64,000 nucleotides of DNA from positions 5,032,501-5,096,500 of the forward strand of contig NZ_CP023690.1 in assembly GCF_008704795.1 (NCBI RefSeq), written 5' to 3'. The notes below the pieces were generated by a model that had not been told where the DNA came from, ran no database searches, and saw only the letters and a program-made list of their open reading frames with translations. Numbering within the stretch: position 1 is the stretch's first letter; each line of letters starts with the position of its first letter. This document shows, piece after piece, positions 56,592 to 64,000 of the stretch. The stretch comes from Streptomyces spectabilis (lineage in GTDB: Bacteria; Actinomycetota; Actinomycetes; Streptomycetales; Streptomycetaceae). Position numbers and translations under genes: made by a program.

Positions 56592-58169
56592 GTGCTGAAC
56601 TGGCTGTACAACCACGTGTGGGCGACACGTCTGAAGAAGGCCGTCACGATCCTGGTCGTGGCGGCCGTCGGGGTCGCCGTGGGCATCCTGGTGCCGCCCG
56701 CCGTGGGCGGGCCCGACCACTGCGCCGACGGCGTGGAGAAGCACGGCGGAGAGTGCGTCGGAGTCAACGGCTCCGGCTACGACTTCGGTACGCCCGAGAT
56801 CGGCAGGGTGAGCGGTGCGATCGCCGCGGAGAACCGGCGGATCGACGGCGAGCCGCACGTCACCGTGGCGATGCTGCTGCCCCTCCAGCCGGAGTCGGAC
56901 GCCGAGCGCAAGCAGCTGCGCAGCGATGTGCAGGGCGCCTACCTGGCCCAGTACCGCGCCAACCGCACCGAGCAGAAGCCGCTGATCCGCCTGGTCCTCG
57001 CCAACCCGGGCCGGAACTACGCCCAGCAGGCCCGCGTCGTCGACGACTTGGCGGACCTCGCGGACGACGAGAAGCACAACCTCCGTGCCGTCACCGGCTT
57101 CAACCTGAGCCTGCGGCACACCGTCGACGCCGTGGACCGGCTCACGAACGAGCTGCGGATCCCGGTCCTGATCAGCCGGGCCAGCGCCGACGAACTCGCC
57201 AACGCCGAGCGGCGCGCGGGCAGGCCGCGCTTCCCCGGCCTCGCCCGGGTGATCCCCACCAACCGGCAGCAGGCGGCCGCGCTCGCCGCCTTCCACCACG
57301 GCCTGCGCGACGAGGAGACGGTCCTGGTCAAGGACACCCGCCCGGACGACATCTACGTCGAGTCGCTCGCGCGGGCGTTCAGCGGGGACGAGGAGGGCCC
57401 GGCGGGCGCGAAGGACCAGGAGTTCACCTCGCCCTCCATCAACGACCCGGGCGAGACCGGCAACGACTTCTCGCTGATCGGCCACAACATCTGCCAGTCC
57501 CGGGCGAAGGTCGTCTACTTCGCGGGCCGCCCCGTGCATCTGCGCCTGTTCGCGCTGAAGCTCGCGGAGGTCCCGTGCCGGGGCAAGCGGTACACGGTGG
57601 TGAGCGGTTCGGGCGCGGCGACCCTGGACCGGTACATGAGCGACGCGGACTGGCGGAAGCTGCGGGGTGAGCCGAGCGCGAAGGAGCCCACGGTCACCGT
57701 GCAGTACACCGCGCCCGGCCACCCCGAGGCCTGGTCGCGGGCGCTTGCGGGGGCGAAGGACCGGCCCGCGCATCTGACCGAGCCGCAGCGGGAGTTGACC
57801 GAGCTGCGCGCGCTCACCGACCGGCAGGGCGCCGGTGACATCGGGCCCGTCCGCTACGACGACTCGCGCACGATGCTCGTGCACGACGGCGTGCGCACGA
57901 TCGCACAGGCCGTCTTCCTCGCCAACGCCCGCTCGGCCGGGGCGGTGCCGCCCCGCGAACGGGTCGCCGCCCAGTGGTCCCGTCTGGAGTCCGCGCACCG
58001 GGTGGCCGGAACCAGCGGGTGGGTGTGTCTGACCAACGCGGGCAACCCCTACGACAAGCCCGTGGCGGTGGTCGAACTCGACCCCCGCACCCGCAAGCTG
58101 AGGTTCGTGGGGCTCGGGTGGCCCGAGGGGCGCGCCCAGCCGCGCGACTGCGTGGTGCCCAGCGGCTGA
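56592..58169 (+). CDS. Membrane-anchored periplasmic-binding-protein-like (type 1 fold) protein
   Basis: A 525-residue protein. A short cytoplasmic N-terminus is followed by a transmembrane anchor (AVTILVVAAVGVAVGILVPP, about 17-36). The extracytoplasmic part resembles Leu/Ile/Val-binding or receptor-ligand type 1 folds: HVTVAMLLPLQPESDAERKQ, a lobe-switch NLSLRHTVDAVDRLTNELRI and RVIPTNRQQAAALAAFHHGL. Several cysteines (HCADG, GECVG, VPCRGK, WVCLT, RDCVV) suggest disulfides. No ABC permease or ATPase gene is present, so transport is unlikely and sensing is inferred. GTG 56592 has GGGGGCGG upstream. It is co-transcribed with the NTPase. Confidence 0.7.
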   Translation: MLNWLYNHVWATRLKKAVTILVVAAVGVAVGILVPPAVGGPDHCADGVEKHGGECVGVNGSGYDFGTPEIGRVSGAIAAENRRIDGEPHVTVAMLLPLQPESDAERKQLRSDVQGAYLAQYRANRTEQKPLIRLVLANPGRNYAQQARVVDDLADLADDEKHNLRAVTGFNLSLRHTVDAVDRLTNELRIPVLISRASADELANAERRAGRPRFPGLARVIPTNRQQAAALAAFHHGLRDEETVLVKDTRPDDIYVESLARAFSGDEEGPAGAKDQEFTSPSINDPGETGNDFSLIGHNICQSRAKVVYFAGRPVHLRLFALKLAEVPCRGKRYTVVSGSGAATLDRYMSDADWRKLRGEPSAKEPTVTVQYTAPGHPEAWSRALAGAKDRPAHLTEPQRELTELRALTDRQGAGDIGPVRYDDSRTMLVHDGVRTIAQAVFLANARSAGAVPPRERVAAQWSRLESAHRVAGTSGWVCLTNAGNPYDKPVAVVELDPRTRKLRFVGLGWPEGRAQPRDCVVPSG

Positions 58170-58172
58170 CGC

Positions 58173-58370
58173 CTACGCGGCTCTCGTCGGGGAGTCCTGG
58201 TGGTCCGCGGCCTCCGCCGTCGCCCACTCCGTCACCAGGCGTTGATACTCACGTCGCTGGTCGGTGCTCAACCGCCCGCCGCAGCGCAGCCACAGCGCAC
58301 GGATCTCCTCATTCACCTCGTCCGCGGTACGCCGGGGGCGCCGCGTCTCGGAAGCGGGATTCGTGGCCAT
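58173..58370 (-). CDS. Small conserved-looking hypothetical protein
   Basis: A 65-residue charged protein with a helical centre (TADEVNEEIRALWLRCGGRL, then TDQRREYQRLVTEWATAEAA). It has no signal peptide or membrane segment. I recognise no family beyond resemblance to small actinobacterial hypothetical proteins. It converges with the binding-protein gene, with only three bases between the stops, and no good ribosome site is visible. Good codon bias is the main support. Confidence 0.6.
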   Translation of the reverse strand: MATNPASETRRPRRTADEVNEEIRALWLRCGGRLSTDQRREYQRLVTEWATAEAADHQDSPTRAA

Positions 58371-58501
58371 GCTGTGAAGCGTACGTGCGTGGGCGTGAAG
58401 AGGGAGTGAGTCCGGTCACGAAGTGATCAACAGCTCATTGACGGGGTAGAGATCAAGCCACTCGTGCGGGCCCCGGCGCGCGGCCCGCACCGACCGGGCT
58501 C

Positions 58502-59371
58502 TCAGGCGGGCTTCCTCAGGAGGTCCACCAGCTTGCTGAAGCTGTCGGCGCCGTGCCCCGCGTCCGCGCCCCTGCGGAAGGCGTCCAGGACGGCCTGCGG
58601 AAACGCCGTGTCCACGCCCGCGTCCGCGTTCGTGTGGACGACGTGCTCCATGCTCGCCATGCCCATCGAGATGCGGTCCACGTCCCCCTCGTGGTTGCCC
58701 GCGTCGATGCGGGGTGCGTAGAAGTCGATGAACTGCCGCATGCCCTCGTGGTTCCCGGCGACGTACGGAGCCAGCTCCGCGGCCGAGATGCCGTGCGCGC
58801 CCGCGAGGGCGACGGCCTGCCAGTAGGCGAGCATCGCGGGCCAGAAGACGACCATGTTGAGCTGGTACATCAGGGCCGCGGTGCCCGGGTCCTCGCCCCG
58901 GTAGTCCGTCTGCCCTGTGATGACCTCCAGGGCCTCGCGGTGCGTGTCGTAGGCCTCGCGCGGGCCGCTGTAGAAGGTCGACATGTCCGGGCTGCCGATG
59001 GTGGGCGGCGGGGACAGGACGCCGCCGGTCAGATGGGTGCCGCCCAGGTCCGTCACCCAGCGGGCCGCGGCGCGGGCCTTCTCGGGGACGTCCGAGCTGA
59101 GGTTCACCAGGACGCGGCCCGCGACCGCGGCCTCGGCGCCCTGGAGTGCGGTGTACATCGCGTCGTAGTCGATCAGGCTGAGAACCACCAGGTCATTGGC
59201 GCGCAGGGCCTCCTCGGGGGTGGCGGCGAGCCGGGCGCCCCGCTCGACGAGCGCGGCGGCGCGCGAGGGGGTGCGGTTCCACACCGTGACCTCGTAGCCC
59301 CGGTCCAGATAGGCACCCGCCATGGCCTGCCCCATGGGGCCGAGTCCGATGACCGTTACGGAATGTGACAT
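58502..59371 (-). CDS. Imine reductase-like NAD(P)-dependent oxidoreductase
   Basis: A 289-residue beta-hydroxyacid dehydrogenase-like enzyme. The Rossmann motif is VTVIGLGPMGQAMAGAYLDR, with the NADPH-preferring VWNRTPSRA loop; NLSSDVPEKARAAARW and GGVLSPPPTIGSPD follow in the order seen in imine reductases. The C-terminal helical domain has ALMYQLNMVVFWPAMLAYWQ, the long interdomain helix with a Tyr at the place where IREDs carry their catalytic Tyr or Asp. The substrate is unknown. ATG 59371 has AGGGGA upstream. It is divergent from a TetR gene, with two operator copies between. Confidence 0.83.
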   Translation of the reverse strand: MSHSVTVIGLGPMGQAMAGAYLDRGYEVTVWNRTPSRAAALVERGARLAATPEEALRANDLVVLSLIDYDAMYTALQGAEAAVAGRVLVNLSSDVPEKARAAARWVTDLGGTHLTGGVLSPPPTIGSPDMSTFYSGPREAYDTHREALEVITGQTDYRGEDPGTAALMYQLNMVVFWPAMLAYWQAVALAGAHGISAAELAPYVAGNHEGMRQFIDFYAPRIDAGNHEGDVDRISMGMASMEHVVHTNADAGVDTAFPQAVLDAFRRGADAGHGADSFSKLVDLLRKPA

Positions 59372-59400
59372 GAGTGTCCCCTGTTCCAACGAAGAGTTAC

Positions 59401-59463
59401 TAGAACGAGCGCTCTATCTAGGGCGCGGGAGTAACGTAGCACGGCACTAGAACGAACGCTCTA
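59401..59463. promoter_or_regulatory. Twin TetR operators between the reductase and TetR genes
   Basis: TAGAACGAGCGCTCTA (59401-59416) and TAGAACGAACGCTCTA (59448-59463) are near-palindromes differing by one base, 47 bases apart, in the 117-base divergent region. One lies near each start. Confidence 0.75.
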
Positions 59464-59488
59464 CTTAGAGAACGGATAAGGTGACGGG

Positions 59489-60076
59489 ATGAGCGAGTAC
59501 AGCGCGCCCCCCAGCACGCGCGAGCGGATCGTCGTGGTCGCCGCGCGGCTCATCCAGCGTCAGGGCTACGTCGGCACCGGCATCAAGCAGATCGCCAAGG
59601 AGGCCCAGGCCACACTCGGCTCCGTCTACCACTTCTTCCCGGGTGGCAAGGAAGCCGTTGCCGTGGCCGCGATCAAGCGCGGCGAGAAGGAGTTCGGCTG
59701 GCTCCTCAAGGACGTGCTCGGCCCCGAGGACGACCCGGCCGCCGCCATCGAGGCGTGCGCCGTGCAACTCGCCGTCGGGCTCCGCGAGTCGGGCTGGATC
59801 GACGGCTGCCCCATCACGGCCGCAGCCCTGGAGACCCTGGGCACGGACTCGGAGATCCAGCGGGTGTGCGGCGAGGCGCTGCGCAGCTGGGAGAACATCG
59901 TCGCCGAGAAGCTGCTGAGCTGCGGCTTCACGGAGACCGACGCGCGCGAGGTGGCCACGACGGTGATCAGCGCCCTGGAGGGCGCGGAGGTCACGGCCCA
60001 GGTGAACCGCAGCGAGGAGCCCCTACGGGCGGCGGGCCGCCAGCTGGCCCGGCTCGTCGGGACGTACCGGGACTGA
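59489..60076 (+). CDS. TetR-family regulator of the divergent reductase
   Basis: A 195-residue repressor with an N-terminal HTH (RERIVVVAARLIQRQGYVGT, AQATLGSVYHFFPGGKEAVA) and a YxxxC-type C-terminal domain, including the ESGWIDGCPITAAALE segment typical of LfrR/YxaF-like TetR proteins. It is divergently arranged with the imine-reductase-like gene and the intergenic region carries two nearly identical operators, so it almost certainly represses both. The inducer could be the imine or ketone substrate of the enzyme. A terminator follows the stop. Confidence 0.92.
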   Translation: MSEYSAPPSTRERIVVVAARLIQRQGYVGTGIKQIAKEAQATLGSVYHFFPGGKEAVAVAAIKRGEKEFGWLLKDVLGPEDDPAAAIEACAVQLAVGLRESGWIDGCPITAAALETLGTDSEIQRVCGEALRSWENIVAEKLLSCGFTETDAREVATTVISALEGAEVTAQVNRSEEPLRAAGRQLARLVGTYRD

Positions 60077-60091
60077 CCACGACAGCCACAA

Positions 60092-60130
60092 CGAGAAGGG
60101 CCCGGAACAAACCGTTCCGGGCCCTTCTCG
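60092..60130. terminator. Bidirectional terminator between the TetR gene and metG
   Basis: CGAGAAGGGCCCGGAAC and its perfect complement form a 17-bp stem with a 5-base loop between convergent genes. Confidence 0.9.
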
Positions 60131-60150
60131 TGTCTCTGCGGGGGAGGCGG

Positions 60151-61779
60151 CTAGGCCTTCTTCGGCTCCTCGAGACGCGGGAAGAGCACCGCGCCCTTCG
60201 TCACCGTCGAGCCCGCGGGCAGCAGGCCCCAGACGCCCGCGTCCTGGACCTTCTGGTCCGCGAGCGCGCCCAGGGACGCCTCGGCGCCGAGGGAGTCCCA
60301 GAGCTTCTGGGAGGTGTCCGGCATGACGGCGTTGAGCAGCACGGCGACGCCGCGCAGCGACTCGGCGGCGGTGTAGAGGATGGTGGCGAGGCGGGCCTTG
60401 CCCTCCTCGGATTCGTCCTTGGCCACCTTCCACGGCTCCTGCTCCGTGATGTAGCCGTTGACCTGCTTCACGAAGTCGAAGACGGCGAGGATGCCGCCCT
60501 GGAAGTCGAGGTCTTCGCCGATCTTCCGGTCCGCCGCGGCGACGGCCTGCGCCAGGCCCTCGTGCACCGCGGTCTCCGCCGGGCCGTCCGCCGCGGCGGC
60601 GGGCAGCGCGCCGCCGAAGTACTTGCCGACCATGGCGGCCACGCGCGAGGCGAGGTTGCCGTAGTCGTTGGCCAGCTCGCTGGTGTAGCGGGCGGTGAAG
60701 TCCTCCCAGGAGAAGGACCCGTCCTGGCCGAAGGCGATGGCGCGCAGGAAGTACCAGCGGTAGGCGTCGACGCCGAAGTGCGAGGTCAGGTCCTGCGGCT
60801 TGATGCCGGTCAGGTTCGACTTCGACATCTTCTCGCCGCCGACCATCAGCCAGCCGTTGGCGGCGACCTTGCCGGGCAGCGGGAGGCCCTGGGCCATCAG
60901 CATCGCGGGCCAGATGACCGCGTGGAAGCGGAGGATGTCCTTGCCCACGAGGTGCACGTTCGCCGGGAAGGTGTCGCCGAACTTCGCCGGGTTCTCGTTG
61001 TACCCCACGGCCGTGGCGTAGTTGAGCAGCGCGTCGACCCACACGTAGATGACGTGCTTGTCGTCCCAGGGGACCGGGACGCCCCAGTCGAAGGTGGAGC
61101 GGGAGATCGAGAGGTCCTGGAGCCCCTGCTTGACGAAGTTCACGACCTCGTTGCGCGCGGACTCGGGCTGGATGAAGCCGGGGTTCGCGGCGTAGTGCTC
61201 GAGGAGCTTGTCGCCGTACTCGCTCAGCTTGAAGAAGTAGTTCTCCTCGCTGAGCAGCTCGACCGGCTTCTTGTGGATCGGGCAGAGCTTCTGGCCGTCG
61301 TACGCGCCCTCGCCGTCGAGCAGCTCGCCCGGGAGCTTGTACTCCTCACAGCCGACGCAGTACGGGCCCTCGTAGCCGCCCTTGTAGATCTCGCCCTTGT
61401 CGTACAGGTCCTGCACGAACTCCTGGACGCGGTCCGTGTGCCGCTTCTCGGTGGTGCGGATGAAATCGTCGTTGGCGATCTCCAGGTGCTCCCAGAGGGG
61501 GCGCCAGGCCTCCTCGACGAGCTTGTCGCACCACTCCTGCGGCGTCACGCCGTTCGCCTCGGCCGTGCGCATGATCTTCTGACCGTGCTCGTCCGTGCCG
61601 GTGAGGTACCACACCTTCTCGCCGCGCTGCCGGTGCCAGCGCGTGAGCACGTCGCCTGCGACGGTCGTGTAGGCGTGGCCCAGGTGAGGAGCGTCGTTTA
61701 CGTAGTAGATGGGGGTCGAGACGTAGAACGCCTTCGCGTTCTCGTCCGCTCCCTGCTTCTCGGATCCAGTGGCCGCCAT
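60151..61779 (-). CDS. metG: Methionyl-tRNA synthetase
   Basis: A 542-residue class I synthetase. The HIGH motif appears as HLGHAY in STPIYYVNDAPHLGHAYTTV, the zinc-knuckle region has CVGCEEYK and LCPIHKK, and the KMSKS loop reads VGGEKMSKSNLTG. The anticodon-binding helical domain ends the protein, without the C-terminal dimerisation (EMAP-like) domain of the longer E. coli enzyme. ATG 61779 begins the annotated N-terminus with about 15 variable residues. It is monocistronic and essential. Confidence 0.97.
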   Translation of the reverse strand: MAATGSEKQGADENAKAFYVSTPIYYVNDAPHLGHAYTTVAGDVLTRWHRQRGEKVWYLTGTDEHGQKIMRTAEANGVTPQEWCDKLVEEAWRPLWEHLEIANDDFIRTTEKRHTDRVQEFVQDLYDKGEIYKGGYEGPYCVGCEEYKLPGELLDGEGAYDGQKLCPIHKKPVELLSEENYFFKLSEYGDKLLEHYAANPGFIQPESARNEVVNFVKQGLQDLSISRSTFDWGVPVPWDDKHVIYVWVDALLNYATAVGYNENPAKFGDTFPANVHLVGKDILRFHAVIWPAMLMAQGLPLPGKVAANGWLMVGGEKMSKSNLTGIKPQDLTSHFGVDAYRWYFLRAIAFGQDGSFSWEDFTARYTSELANDYGNLASRVAAMVGKYFGGALPAAAADGPAETAVHEGLAQAVAAADRKIGEDLDFQGGILAVFDFVKQVNGYITEQEPWKVAKDESEEGKARLATILYTAAESLRGVAVLLNAVMPDTSQKLWDSLGAEASLGALADQKVQDAGVWGLLPAGSTVTKGAVLFPRLEEPKKA

Positions 61780-61817
61780 GGTCGAAATCCTAACGGCCCC
61801 ACGAAGATCGACTCACC

Positions 61818-63125
61818 TCACGGCCGCGGGCGCCAGGTGGCCAGGAGGCCGTCGTAGAGCTGCTTGTCGGTGAGCTCCTTGGGGGCGGGGCCCGCGAGGA
61901 AGTGGGCGGCGTTGTCCGCCTTGAGGCGGCGCAGGTAGTCGAAGGCCTTGCTGTCCCGGTCGCCGAAGGCGACGAAGGAGAAGAAGAGCGGGTGCCGGGC
62001 GGCGTCCGCCAGGGCCTGGGTCGCGGGGCCCTTGGTGTCCGGGGCGCCGTCGGTCTGGAAGACCACGAGGGCGGGGCCCTCGCCGTCGGTCTTCTCGTAG
62101 TGGGCCACGACCTCCTCGACGGCGCGGTGGTAGCTGGTGCGGCCCATGCGGCCGCAGGCCGCGTGCAGCTCGTCGACGCGGTTCTCGTGGCCGGCGGGGG
62201 TGAGGGTGCCGGTGCCGTCGATGTCCGTCGAGAAGAAGACGACGTGGACGGTGGCGGTGGGGTCGAGGTGGGCGGCCAGGGCGAGGGTCTGGTCGGCGAG
62301 GGCCTGGGCGGAGCCGTCCTTGTAGTACGGGCGCATGGAGCCGGAGCGGTCCAGTACGAGGTAGACCCGGGCGCGGGTGCCCGTCAGACCCCGCTTGCGC
62401 AGGGCCGCCCCGGCCGCCTTATACGCCGGGGCGAGGCCCGGCGCCCGCGCCTTGAGCCGGGCCAGACTGAGCGCGGCCTTGGCCGGAGCCTCCCCGACCG
62501 CCTCTCCCGGGGCTTCCGCCCCGGGGGCCTCCTGGGCCGGGGCTTCCTCCACCGGGGCTTCCTGGGCCGGGGCTTCCTCCACCGGGGCTTCCTGGGCCGG
62601 GGCCTCCGCCTCGGGTTCCTGCGGAGCCGGGGCTTCTTCGGCGGGTGCCTCCGGCTGGGGCGTCTCTATGGGGGCGGGGTCCGCGGGGGTGGGCTCTGCT
62701 TCACGGTTGCTCGGCGCCGTGGGCTGTGCCCACCCGTCCCGCCCTGCGGGACGATTGCCCACAGCGGTGGGGGGTGCCTCGCCGTCTTGGTCTGCGGGGT
62801 GGTTGTCCACAGCGGGAGCGGGAGTGCTCGTCTCCGTCGGTACATCCTCCGCGGCCTGCGGCTTCTCCGTCGGGGCCGTGGTGGGGGCTTCCCCGTCATG
62901 GGCGGGTGGGTGGGCGGGAGCGGCCGACGCGGAGGGGCGGACCGTGACGTTGTCGAAGGCCGCGGCCACGAGGTCCTCCGCCGGGGAGGCCTGGGCCGGG
63001 ACGGAGAGCTGGGGCTCCGGCTCGGGCGGGGTGGGGGCCTCGGGCCGGGCGGCGGCTTCGGCAGGGGGTGGCGGAGTGGTTCGGCGGCGGCGGAAGGCGC
63101 TCCGCAGTCGATCCAGAATGCCCAT
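61818..63125 (-). CDS. von Willebrand factor A domain protein with repeat-rich N-terminal half
   Basis: A 435-residue protein. The N-terminus [15 protein letters not shown] is amphipathic. Residues 20-210 are low-complexity Pro/Glu/Ala, with tandem units of [10 protein letters not shown]. The C-terminal 200 residues are a vWA domain of the TerY type with the MIDAS motif DRSGSM in [17 protein letters not shown], then [12 protein letters not shown] and [13 protein letters not shown] with further metal ligands. TerY-like domains act in tellurium/stress chemistry complexes. An interspersed repeat (62704-62770) is inserted in frame. ATG 63125 is the natural start; upstream codons are weak. Confidence 0.85.
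   Translation of the reverse strand: MGILDRLRSAFRRRRTTPPPPAEAAARPEAPTPPEPEPQLSVPAQASPAEDLVAAAFDNVTVRPSASAAPAHPPAHDGEAPTTAPTEKPQAAEDVPTETSTPAPAVDNHPADQDGEAPPTAVGNRPAGRDGWAQPTAPSNREAEPTPADPAPIETPQPEAPAEEAPAPQEPEAEAPAQEAPVEEAPAQEAPVEEAPAQEAPGAEAPGEAVGEAPAKAALSLARLKARAPGLAPAYKAAGAALRKRGLTGTRARVYLVLDRSGSMRPYYKDGSAQALADQTLALAAHLDPTATVHVVFFSTDIDGTGTLTPAGHENRVDELHAACGRMGRTSYHRAVEEVVAHYEKTDGEGPALVVFQTDGAPDTKGPATQALADAARHPLFFSFVAFGDRDSKAFDYLRRLKADNAAHFLAGPAPKELTDKQLYDGLLATWRPRP
62704..62770. repeat. Interspersed repeat inserted in the vWA coding sequence
   Basis: It contains the hairpins GTGGGC-TGT-GCCCAC and GTCCCGC-CCT-GCGGGAC and shares GTTGCTCGGCGC with the repeat after the pirin gene (48064-48095). 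A DnaA-box sequence TTGTCCACA lies nearby (62803-62811). The reading frame stays open through it. Confidence 0.6.
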
Positions 63126-63245
63126 GTGCGCACCCCTAAGTGTGAGTTCGGCGTGAGTGGGTCCCCGGCCCCGAGGGACACGTAAGGGTATCCGCCGCCC
63201 CACCGGACCCACCGGGCCCCCGGCCGAGCCCAGGGGCCAGGTGCG

Positions 63246-63267
63246 GTTCACGCTCCGTTCACCCGCA
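63246..63267 (+). promoter_or_regulatory. PHO box (PhoP binding) upstream of phoX
   Basis: Two contiguous 11-base direct repeat units, GTTCACGCTCC and GTTCACCCGCA, fit the PhoP direct-repeat pattern GTTCACCCGGC known in Streptomyces. They lie 104 bases before the phosphatase start; GTCCCCCGTCC follows as a possible weak third unit. Confidence 0.75.
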
Positions 63268-63370
63268 GTCCCCCGTCCTGCTGGCAGCCGCCCCTAGCCT
63301 CCAGCCGGACCGCGGTCAATCGAGCGAAAACAGCCACACCGCGGCCGATTCGGCCACCCTGGAGGAACCC

Positions 63371-64000
63371 GTGCGCAAGCTGCTGCCCCTGATCACCTCG
63401 CACCCGGGCGGTGCCGGCGGCCGCTCGGCCATGACGTGCCGGTTCCGCTGCGGCGACGCCTGCTTCCACCCGGTGCCGAACACCAGCGACAACGAGTACG
63501 TCGGCGACGTCATAGCCGGTGCCCTGAGCCGCCGCTCCGTGATGCGCGCCGCCGCCGTGGTGACCGTGGCCGCCACGGCCGCGGGCGGCGTCGCCCTCGG
63601 CCCCGGCGCGGGCGAGGCCGTGGCCGCCTCCCCGGCGGCGTACAAACCCAAGGGCAAGAAGGCCGCCCGCGGCCTGCGGTTCACGCCCGTCGCGCCCAAC
63701 ACGGCCGACAAGGTCACCGTCCCCGACGGCTACCGCCAGAACGTCGTGATCCGCTGGGGCGAGCCCATCCTGCGCGGCGCCCCGGCCTTCGACGCGGACA
63801 AGCAGTCCGCGAAGGCACAGGCCGGTCAGTTCGGCTACAACAACGACTTCCTCAGCCTGCTGCCGCTGCGCGGCGAGAGCGAGGAGCACGGCCGCCAGGT
63901 GCTCGTGGCCAACCACGAGTACACGGACGAGGTCCTGATGTTCAAGGGCTACGACGCGAAGAACCCGACCCGCGAGCAGGTCGAGATCGCCTGGGCGGCC
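63371..64000 (+). CDS. phoX: PhoX-family alkaline phosphatase (DUF839), N-terminal part
   Basis: The first 210 residues of a secreted, calcium/iron-dependent PhoX-type phosphatase; the gene runs off the window. The N-terminus has the conserved MTCRFRCGDACFHPVPNTSD block and then a twin-arginine signal SRRSVMRAAAVVTVAATAAG, so the enzyme is exported folded by Tat. The mature part shows VTVPDGYRQNVVIRWGEPIL and LVANHEYTDEVLMF, with the metal-binding His-Glu pair of the family. GTG 63371 is preceded by GGAGGAA. The upstream PHO box indicates induction under phosphate limitation. Confidence 0.9.
   Translation, partial: MRKLLPLITSHPGGAGGRSAMTCRFRCGDACFHPVPNTSDNEYVGDVIAGALSRRSVMRAAAVVTVAATAAGGVALGPGAGEAVAASPAAYKPKGKKAARGLRFTPVAPNTADKVTVPDGYRQNVVIRWGEPILRGAPAFDADKQSAKAQAGQFGYNNDFLSLLPLRGESEEHGRQVLVANHEYTDEVLMFKGYDAKNPTREQVEIAWAA

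Noticed and set aside
54291..57998. A 1235-codon open frame on the minus strand opposite the NTPase/binding-protein pair.
   Set aside because: Shadow frame. The plus-strand genes have consistent codon bias, ribosome sites and a transmembrane/binding-protein layout.
62515..62620. Tandem 30-base repeats in the vWA gene.
   Set aside because: They encode the repeated [10 protein letters not shown] units of the protein linker, not a separate element.

Overview
The window is a high-GC (about 72%) actinobacterial chromosome segment that is almost certainly from Streptomyces. The evidence is G/C-ending codons, frequent GTG starts, ATGA/GTGA start-stop couplings, a mycothiol-dependent enzyme family, a bacterial proteasome activator (Bpa), Hanks-type kinases and a SpoIIE/ATPase phosphatase. 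From memory the gene order (two bkd operons, paired Ser/Thr kinases, aspS, metG, PhoX) resembles the S. coelicolor region around SCO3790-SCO3840, close to oriC. A perfect parS core at 21039-21052 fits that. There are no tRNA or rRNA genes, insertion sequences, prophage or CRISPR.

Layout: 0-1.5 kb, end of a DUF2252-like gene, a J-domain protein and a rhodanese. 1.6-14.3 kb, aromatic and acyl-CoA catabolism: an acyl-CoA dehydrogenase behind a KstR-like operator, paaABCDE for phenylacetyl-CoA epoxidation, an unrelated DUF5819/HTTM/TrmH operon, then paaN divergent from a 3-hydroxyacyl-CoA dehydrogenase-TetR (PaaR-like) operon. 14.5-18.2 kb, branched-chain 2-oxoacid dehydrogenase operon 1 with a divergent Lrp-type BkdR. 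18.3-22.2 kb, mobA-DUF6457, moeA and an RCK potassium channel, with parS at the moeA/channel junction. 22-30.6 kb, quinone oxidoreductase, two small secreted or membrane proteins, bpa, an AhpD-like protein, two divergent Ser/Thr kinases, a PNPOx-like protein and an orphan LuxR-type response regulator. 30.9-34.6 kb, 2-oxoacid dehydrogenase operon 2. 34.6-45.2 kb, D,D-carboxypeptidase, GntR-MFS pair, maleylpyruvate isomerase family, nitrilase family, LURP-one-like protein, M18 aminopeptidase, long acyl-CoA dehydrogenase, alpha/beta hydrolase and SseB-like protein. 45.2-46.6 kb, a two-gene RiPP locus. 47-64 kb, pirin, AI-2E transporter, SpoIIE phosphatase, aspS, TetR, an NTPase plus periplasmic-binding-like pair, an imine reductase-like enzyme with divergent TetR, metG, a vWA protein and the start of a PhoX phosphatase behind a PHO box.

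The most exciting item is the RiPP locus. A 28-codon gene (46522-46608, minus strand), too short for ordinary ORF calling, ends in the core AWYIWY and lies directly upstream of a cytochrome P450. That core equals the hexapeptide of tryptorubin A as I recall it, so this should be a minimal atropopeptide cluster in which one P450 crosslinks Trp and Tyr side chains. It sits between housekeeping genes with no transporter, protease or regulator.

Regulation: three sites matching ACCGNNCGNNCGGT (one with a single mismatch) lie in front of paaA, between paaN and the 3-hydroxyacyl-CoA dehydrogenase, and in front of bkdA. This suggests that the TetR protein at 13175-13768 joins phenylacetate and branched-chain oxoacid catabolism. 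Several other TetR and Lrp genes have clear inverted repeats next to them.
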